Under the pieces are notes generated by a model that was given only the letters and a program-made list of their open reading frames with translations, was not told the DNA's origin and did not search any database. Both the position numbers and the translations under genes were made by a program. From Luzula sylvatica (Eukaryota > Streptophyta > Magnoliopsida > Poales > Juncaceae), in contig OX326959.1 of assembly GCA_946800325.1 (NCBI GenBank), forward strand, positions 627,501 through 691,500: a DNA stretch of 64,000 nucleotides. The letters run 5' to 3'. This document shows positions 57,821 to 64,000 of the stretch, piece after piece (the first letter of the stretch is position 1; every line of letters starts with the position of its first letter).

Positions 57821-58689
57821 TTTCTTTTTATATTCCTCTATTTTTTCATGAAAAATTAATGTTAAATAATAATAAAATAAACGACAACTATAAAATAACA
57901 TCTTGAAAATATACAGAGCTCATATATTACTATTTATTTAATTTACATTTAACTTCTATCTTGTAATTATTCTGTAACACTTTTTATTTTGGTTTAATAT
58001 ATTCGAGAAACTTTTTACATGTCATATCAAGAGGTGTTGGGGAGAAATTTATCGGCAGATCTAACTAGAGGATGAGAGGATGAAGCTCTCACTGTGTTCT
58101 ATCTCGAGGATGAAGCTCTTGAGGATGAGGTGTTAGGCGGTTAAGAGAAGATGTTAGGCGGCTAGAGAAAAGGGGGAGAGAGGAGAAAAGAAATGAGGCG
58201 AACAGGATGAAGAGGTGGCAGTTTAGGTTTTATACTTAGGTTGGAAGTTGCAAATCCGGTTTAGATAAAAATCCGGAATATAGTGTGCGGTAATACAAAT
58301 TCTGGATGTGTTGGATTCCAGGATTTTAATTCATGGTTAAATGTTCATATAGTATTAATTAGAAGGTATTTAGAAGTGGTTTAATTAAGGAAAAAACCTT
58401 GTTATTTGTAATGAACTAAGGTTTAATAAAATTTCATAATAGAAGTAGGACACACGAGCCTACTCTATTTTTCTCAAAAAAAAAATTTAGAGATAGATAT
58501 ATACATCACTACTCAAAATAAAATTAATCATAATTGAACGAGTCACGCTAAACAAACACATAATTCAGACGGCAAAACTCATGATACATTAAAAATCAAT
58601 GGATTTCATTTATTTCACAACCACGAGTTAACACACTTTATAAGGTATAAATACCAAAATGAAACAAAAAAACATGAACCAAGCACGAA

Positions 58690-61272
58690 CTAAACTTGAA
58701 TGGAGCCAGACATGTAATCCTTAACAAGATCCTCGTACGCCTCATCACACACATCTGTGAAGGCATCAGCGCGTTTGTACAAAAACGCCATAGTGCGCGC
58801 AAATCCTAATATGGCACGATAAACGCACTCCGGCACGACTTTGCGAACCTCGAAGAGCTCGCACTCGAGCTCGTGGCACCAACTATCTCCTAGCTTTTGC
58901 AGAGCCTCGACGGCCTCTTCCACGGTCTTGCAGTCTGGGTACTTCAACATGTACGCACTTACCTATACATTACGCTAATAGTTAATATATTTTTTTTTTC
59001 AAAATTACAACAAATTAAATCATGTAAATTATTTTAACATTACCAAGGATGCGACTTCACCATCCCTAGCCTCGCGTTCGAACGTTGCGAGGTCATTGGA
59101 AAGTCGTGCCATAAGGACAACTAGGTCCATGAAGCGGGACCCGGGACCCACGAGGCTGAGGGCCTTGTCGGATAGTTGCTCACCCATGGAGAACGCCGAT
59201 GTCCACATACACGTCACGCCAGAGACGGTCAGAGTAGCCGCGGCTATGTACTCATCCCAAGATGGCGCGTGCCGAGCATTGCGCCATTCTGCTTCCTTGA
59301 TGAATGCTTTCAACGCATCGTCCCACTGAAAAAAGAAATGTCAATAAATGTGTAGGGTTATGAAAAAAATTTAATGCATGTGAAAGTAAAAAAATAATTA
59401 ATTAAGGGATAAAATTGTGAAGTGTATATACCAAGGACTTCATGAAGGGAAAGAGATCGCGACCTTGTGCTTTACTCGCCTCTTCTGCCAATTCCACAAC
59501 GGTCCTCTGAAGAAATTTGAAAATTATCTGGTGTTCAGGCAAATCTTCGAGTCCTGAATCATCCCACCTATTCATCAATTCTCCAAATTAATCAACAAAT
59601 TTTACCTCTTTACCTTCCAATATTATATTTGTATCTTTCAAAATATATCAAATATTCTACTAAAATACCTCAAAAAGGCGTCGGTAAAACGAGCCAGACC
59701 ATCTGAGCCTAGAGAAGGAAGATCGAAAAGATCATCGACCAGAGCAGCGAGGCAAGCGTTCTTGGTAAAAGCCACGCGAAAGGCTGCAAACTCGGGTTCG
59801 TAGACTAGTACCGACATTGCGAAATAGGATTTGAGTACCCCACTTCTTGCCCACGGCACTGCAGGAATCCCTGATTCTTCCCACCACCTATATTGTCAAA
59901 TGCACGATGAATTGATTTATGTGAATGTAGCATTTTAATTCATGTAGAGAGAAAATTTTACGTTTCAAGTGCGTCGGTTTCTCGTTTGTGAACCTTTTGA
60001 AGCAAGGCTAGGTCGAGTTTTGCGAGCTCGAGACTCATTCTCGTGTAACCAGTACTTGGCCATAGTTGCCTTATTATACTCCTCGATTCTGTCCTCTGCA
60101 CCAAGTATCTCCTTGGATATTCCAAAGCAAACATGATCTTCATTTATGCAGAACAATGTTATTTGCAACATTATATAATGTATGTTCAAGGTTCTAATTT
60201 CTAAATGATACTGTAATTTCGTAATATGAAAATTTTCGGTACCTCAGACTTTAGATTGTTAGGTTGAAGGAGGGAGGGTTCTCCACCCAAAAGGGCAGTG
60301 TTGAGTTGAGATGTGGTGAATGTTCGCATCGCTTCTGCAATTTTTGATTCGGTGTGAAAACATGTTTGCCAACATCGATGCAAATTCAACATAGCCGAGA
60401 TTTTTGCGGGGCTATCGACGGAGAAGGAAGAAAACTCTCCATTTTCATCTCTCAAGTTCTCTATAACACCTATAGTATAATATGCACTATTATTGTCAAT
60501 TTAATTTGATTTAAGCAGTTTGAAAATTAGATCTGAAATATAAATAATTATATTGAATTAGTGTATAATATATATACACTATCTATAACAATTATACTTA
60601 CATGTATCAACAGGGTAACCATGCAATCTCAATAACCGAAACGCAAGCACGGTGGATTCTGCGGTGCCGAGCCCGTAACTCTTATCCCATTGCCTAAGAA
60701 ATGAAGGATTTACATGTATTAAGTTATCAAGTACTTGTCGTAACAAAAAGAGGACAAATTTGAGAGGATAGAATTATAGAATTACATGAAAATGGTCTTA
60801 ATGATTCTTCTGATTTGCTCACTGAAGAACCTCGCAATGCCGAGCCTCTCGATCAAATCGACGAACTCCAAAACCTCGTGATCTATTACCATAAATGATT
60901 CGAGCCTCTCTCTTATCGCTCCGACTAATTCCTCCGTTTCCTCTTCCTTCGCCGGTGCCTACAACAACAATAAGAAAATTGTATGAATTTATATTTTATA
61001 ATCAAACTAAGTTTTCTTGTATTCTTCTTCCAATTTTAACATTCTAAAAACAACTCAACACAAAATTCAGAGAGAGATTAGACCTGATTTTCTAAAGCCA
61101 TGGAGGAGAAGAGAATGGTTGCTCGCTTAGTCTTAGCTTGAATCGCTCGAAGCTGTCGATAGGAGGAGCATATATTGTGAAAAGGGAGATTGTTGAGTGA
61201 AGATGAATGAAACAGAGAGGTCGAACGAAGGTTTGCGAAGAGACTAGTGGCGAAAGATTTGGCTAAGGCCAT
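58690..61272 (-). CDS. Class I terpene synthase (TPS-e/f, kaurene synthase-like type), 588 aa, nine exons
   Basis: Exons on the minus strand: 61272-61084, 60958-60786, 60693-60602, 60469-60243, 60137-59962, 59887-59669, 59567-59432, 59325-59044, 58962-58690; all GT-AG with consistent phase. Residues 1 to about 55 are Ser/Arg-rich with no acidic residue, a likely plastid transit peptide. The beta domain opens with LIERLGIARFF and has no RRx8W, unlike TPS-a/b enzymes, and no DxDD, so it lacks class II activity. The alpha domain carries DDLFD (about 337-341) and NDLATFERE (about 481-489), the two Mg-diphosphate binding motifs, both intact. At 588 aa it lacks the N-terminal gamma domain of full-length kaurene synthases. 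It probably ionises a C20 diphosphate, such as a copalyl diphosphate made elsewhere; C10 or C15 substrates are not excluded. It is divergent from P450 D. Confidence 0.9.
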
Positions 61273-61850
61273 GGCTTTTCAGTTTTTAGATTTCTCTACT
61301 TCAAGTGTTCCTTTTGTGATTGCTAGTCTCTAAAAAGTAGTGTTTAATTGTTAATTTGACCGAGACAAGTGATCCTATACTATTGGTTTTAGAATCTTTA
61401 TAAGAAAAAATGTTATTTGGATGAGAGAATTTTCAAAACTTGAGTTGGAATGGCATTCAGGGTTTGGTCTTTTGTCAGCAACTTAATTGCGTGGTTATGT
61501 GACTAGTACACATCAACCAAATAAAAACAAACAAATTCATGCATTTTTCTTTATAAGTTTACATTAGTCACCATTTATTACCATATTCATAACTATAGTT
61601 CCAGTCAAATAGGCGGACTTAAGAGCAACGGGCTAACTCCACTGAGAAAATTTGGTAACCTTTTTCCAGTCTACATAAAAACTGGAGACCTCTCTTGTTC
61701 TCTGTTTTTTGTCTTGATGGATACCTCTTTTGCTCTCCAAGGACATAAATGGTATTTCAAGTTATTCAAGGGTTATAATATTCACATATATATCTCATAA
61801 GTTCCACCACCACACGTCTTCACTCTCATCTCCAAAACCTCCAAACATTA
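61273..61850. promoter_or_regulatory. Shared intergenic promoter between terpene synthase and P450 D
   Basis: Only 578 bp separate the two start codons. Toward the synthase, CTTATAAAG (61,395-61,403, minus) is a TATA candidate. Toward P450 D, ACATATATATCTC at about 61,783 is a TATA candidate 65 bp before the ATG. Possible WRKY-binding W-box cores are TTTGACC at 61,356 and AGTCAAA at 61,603; ACACGTC at 61,812 is G-box-like. These are word matches only. Confidence 0.5.
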
Positions 61851-63789
61851 ATGGAAATGGACCTCACCCACAACATAGCTACAATCTTTTATCTCTTTAT
61901 TTTCCTTGTTATTTCACTCTATATACTCAAGAAGAAAATCACAAACCCTAATTTAAAATCCAATCTCCCTCCTGGTCCTTGGACTCTCCCATTCATTGGC
62001 AGTTTGCACCACCTTGCCACATCCAGTCTGCCTCACCATGCTTTCAGAAAACTTGCCAAGTTGCACGGACCCGTCATGTTGATTCGTGCCGGCGAAACCG
62101 ATTTGGTCGTGATTTCTTCCCGCGAGGCCGCACAAGAGGTGGTGTTGGTTCATTCCCTTTATTTGCTTTTGTAAAATTTGACATGAAGGTTAATATATGA
62201 AATTCCTCCCCTTTTTGTGTGAATCTAATATGATACATATGTCACTAACCTAAGTAGGTGATGAAGACCCAAGACATAAATTTCGCGAATCGGCCTATTA
62301 TGTCTGCCCCCAATGTTATTTGTTATGGTTGCACCGACATTGCATTTTCTCCACACGGTGCATACTGGCGCCAGCTACGCCGCATCTGCGTCACCGAGCT
62401 ACTTTCCCCCAAGCGAGTCAGATCCTTCGACCAAATTCGACAACAAGAGATATATTCCGTGTTAAGCGAATTTTCTAAAGCTTCTAGGGATAAAACCCCG
62501 GTTAACTTCAGCGTGAAGGTCGATATTAAATTTGATAAATAATGCAAAATTGAAAAGAAAAACAAAACAATGTTATTTATATTAATAAGGAGACGACGAC
62601 ATAATGTGACATATATTTTGATTTATTTGTTTTATCAGATCGCCGGTCTTGCAAACAATATAGTTTGTCGTGCGGCATTTGGAGAGAAATGTAAAAATCA
62701 AGAGAGGTTCTTGGAAATCTTAAAGGAAGCCGTTGCGCTAGCCTCGGGGTTTAGTCTCTCTGATCTCTTCCCTTCTTTGAGCTGGTTGGATGTGAGGATG
62801 AGAAGAGAACTCGAGAAAATTCGCAGGTAAATTTTAAGATTTGAGTTTTTCAGTGCGTTTTATTTCGATTATTGGATTATATAACGATAAAGAACTATAA
62901 AATTGCAAACACAGGGGCATGGATGAGATACTTGATGAGGCGGTTACGGAGCATTTGAGAAAGGAGAACAAGGATGGTGATAACAAAATGGAAGATTTAG
63001 TAGACGTGTTGCTCAAGGCAAAGGAACAAGGAGACTTGGAAGTACCGATCACTTTCGATAACATCAAAGCCGTCATTTTGGTAATTCATCTGGTCTTTTA
63101 ATAGAATGAATAATTTTAAAACGTATATATCGATAACGAAAACTTTTGATTATTTTTGGAAGGATTTATTTACGGGAGGGACCGACACGTCGTCATCTAC
63201 GATAGAATGGGCGATGGCGGAACTAATTAGACACCCTGAAAAGATGGCGAAGGCACAAGCAGAAGTCCGCCAAGCCGTCGCAGAAAAAAATAACGAGATT
63301 ACCGAAAATACCCTCGCAGAGCTTACCTATCTCAAACTAGTAATCAAAGAAACCTTAAGACTTCATCCGCCAGTACCGCTCTTGGTCCCGAGAGTATGCA
63401 AAGAAACAACTCACATACTCGACTACACCATCCCTACCAATACTCGAATCGTGATTAATGCGTGGGCTTTGGGCAGGAATTCTGACTACTGGCAAAAAGC
63501 CGAACAATTCGAACCGGAAAGATTTCAAAAAAGTTTAATTGATTTTAAAGGGAGTCATTTTGAGTTTGTTCCGTTCGGTTCGGGTAGGAGGATTTGTCCG
63601 GGGATTGGATTCGGAATGGCAGTGGTGGAGGCGGCATTGGCTCGCCTTTTGATGCACTTCGATTGGAACCTGCCCGAGGGACTTCGGGCAGGTGATCTCA
63701 GCATGACCGAGACTTTCGGTGCGACCTCTAATAGGAAAGAACCGTTATACTTGATACCAATTTTGCGTGTTCCATTACCCAGAGCTTAG
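61851..63789 (+). CDS. Cytochrome P450 D, CYP71-like, 509 aa, five exons
   Basis: Exons: 61851-62138, 62258-62518, 62639-62826, 62915-63080, 63163-63789; phases agree. The first exon holds a membrane helix (IFYLFIFLVISLYIL) and the hinge LPPGPWTLPFIGS. Next come VMKTQDINFANRP and the C-helix FSPHGAYWRQLRRIC. The I-helix motif is GGTDTS, the K-helix KETLRLHPPVPLLVPR, the meander FEPERF, and the haem loop FGSGRRICPG. It is complete and of normal length. Besides the usual intron before the I-helix, three further introns are present at positions (E|VMKTQD, SVK|IAGL, KIR|R) that differ from those in P450s A, B and C. The acceptor of the last intron (TTTTTGGAAG) has a modest pyrimidine tract but gives the only in-frame join to DLFTGGTDTS. 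Its divergent pairing with the terpene synthase makes it the best candidate for acting on that enzyme's product. Confidence 0.92.
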
Positions 63790-64000
63790 ACATTGAAGAT
63801 AATATTGTCCATGTTTTATTTTATCTATGAATATGATGAGAAAGAAAAATATGAGAATTGTAGAATGGTATGTCAAATATAAATAAATTCATGCCATGTT
63901 TAATTTCAAAATAAATGATATGATATTTGGTATGCATGATCAAGAAAATATGAGAAAGGCATGCATGATCAAGAAAAGGTATGTCCATAATTTCATTGTA
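63790..64000. other. 3' flank of P450 D
   Basis: AT-rich sequence with AATAAA-like words (ATAAATAAATTC near 63,880) that may serve as polyadenylation signals. No further exon is visible before the window ends. Confidence 0.5.

Larger units (their letters stand above)
56403..58689. other. AT-rich spacer with a microsatellite and an inverted-repeat element
   Basis: It contains the (AT)n run at 56,776-56,872 and an inverted-repeat element at 57,195-57,820. At 58,050-58,210 a GA-rich block repeats GAGGATGAAGCTCT and GATGTTAGGCGG. The end of the stretch would be the 3' region of the terpene synthase gene. No coding sequence is supported. Confidence 0.45.

Noticed and set aside
58690..61272. Bifunctional class I/II diterpene synthase
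   Set aside because: No DxDD motif and no gamma domain are present in the joined protein; only the class I motifs are seen.
61851..62542. Truncated P450 D fragments
   Set aside because: Short open pieces end at introns. Joining five exons gives a complete enzyme with all signatures.

Overview
The window is nuclear DNA from a flowering plant, most likely a eudicot. It has GT-AG spliced genes, A-type (CYP71-like) cytochrome P450s, a plastid-targeted terpene synthase, a NAC factor and an F-box/DUF295 protein, set in AT-rich DNA full of LTR retrotransposons, LINE fragments, hAT elements and MITEs. The family of the plant cannot be fixed from the sequence alone. Exon joins below were worked out by hand from reading frame and splice sites.

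Left part (1-8.4 kb): the 3' end of an F-box/DUF295 gene, then retrotransposon debris. A Copia 5' LTR and gag start are fused in frame to a Gypsy integrase C-terminus, followed by a 2.1-kb Gypsy LTR and a non-autonomous Gypsy interior with one acidic open reading frame. From 8.4 to 25 kb the only intact gene recognised is a HAD-type phosphatase on the minus strand (13.5-14.8 kb). The rest is AT-rich spacer with two RRM exon remnants, a MITE and a non-autonomous hAT element with a perfect 8-bp target duplication.

Middle (25-31.4 kb): a seven-exon gene whose protein (about 790 aa) is built largely from in-frame minisatellites (Pro/Glu/Val-rich, then Pro/Arg/Asp-rich) and ends in an RNA-recognition motif, followed by a NAC transcription factor.

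Right part (32-63.8 kb): four complete CYP71-like P450 genes (A, B and C on minus, D on plus) and one class I terpene synthase lacking the gamma domain. The synthase and P450 D are divergent, with 578 bp between their start codons. This has the layout of a plant terpenoid (probably diterpenoid) biosynthetic gene cluster: the synthase would make the hydrocarbon in the plastid and the ER-bound P450s would oxidise it. No class II (copalyl diphosphate synthase-type) gene lies in the window. The cluster is broken up by MITEs, a 1.7-kb terminal-inverted-repeat element, and a nest in which a young Copia-like element (1,011-bp LTRs, 5-bp target duplication) sits inside an older, opposite-facing LTR of the same family, itself within LINE sequence.
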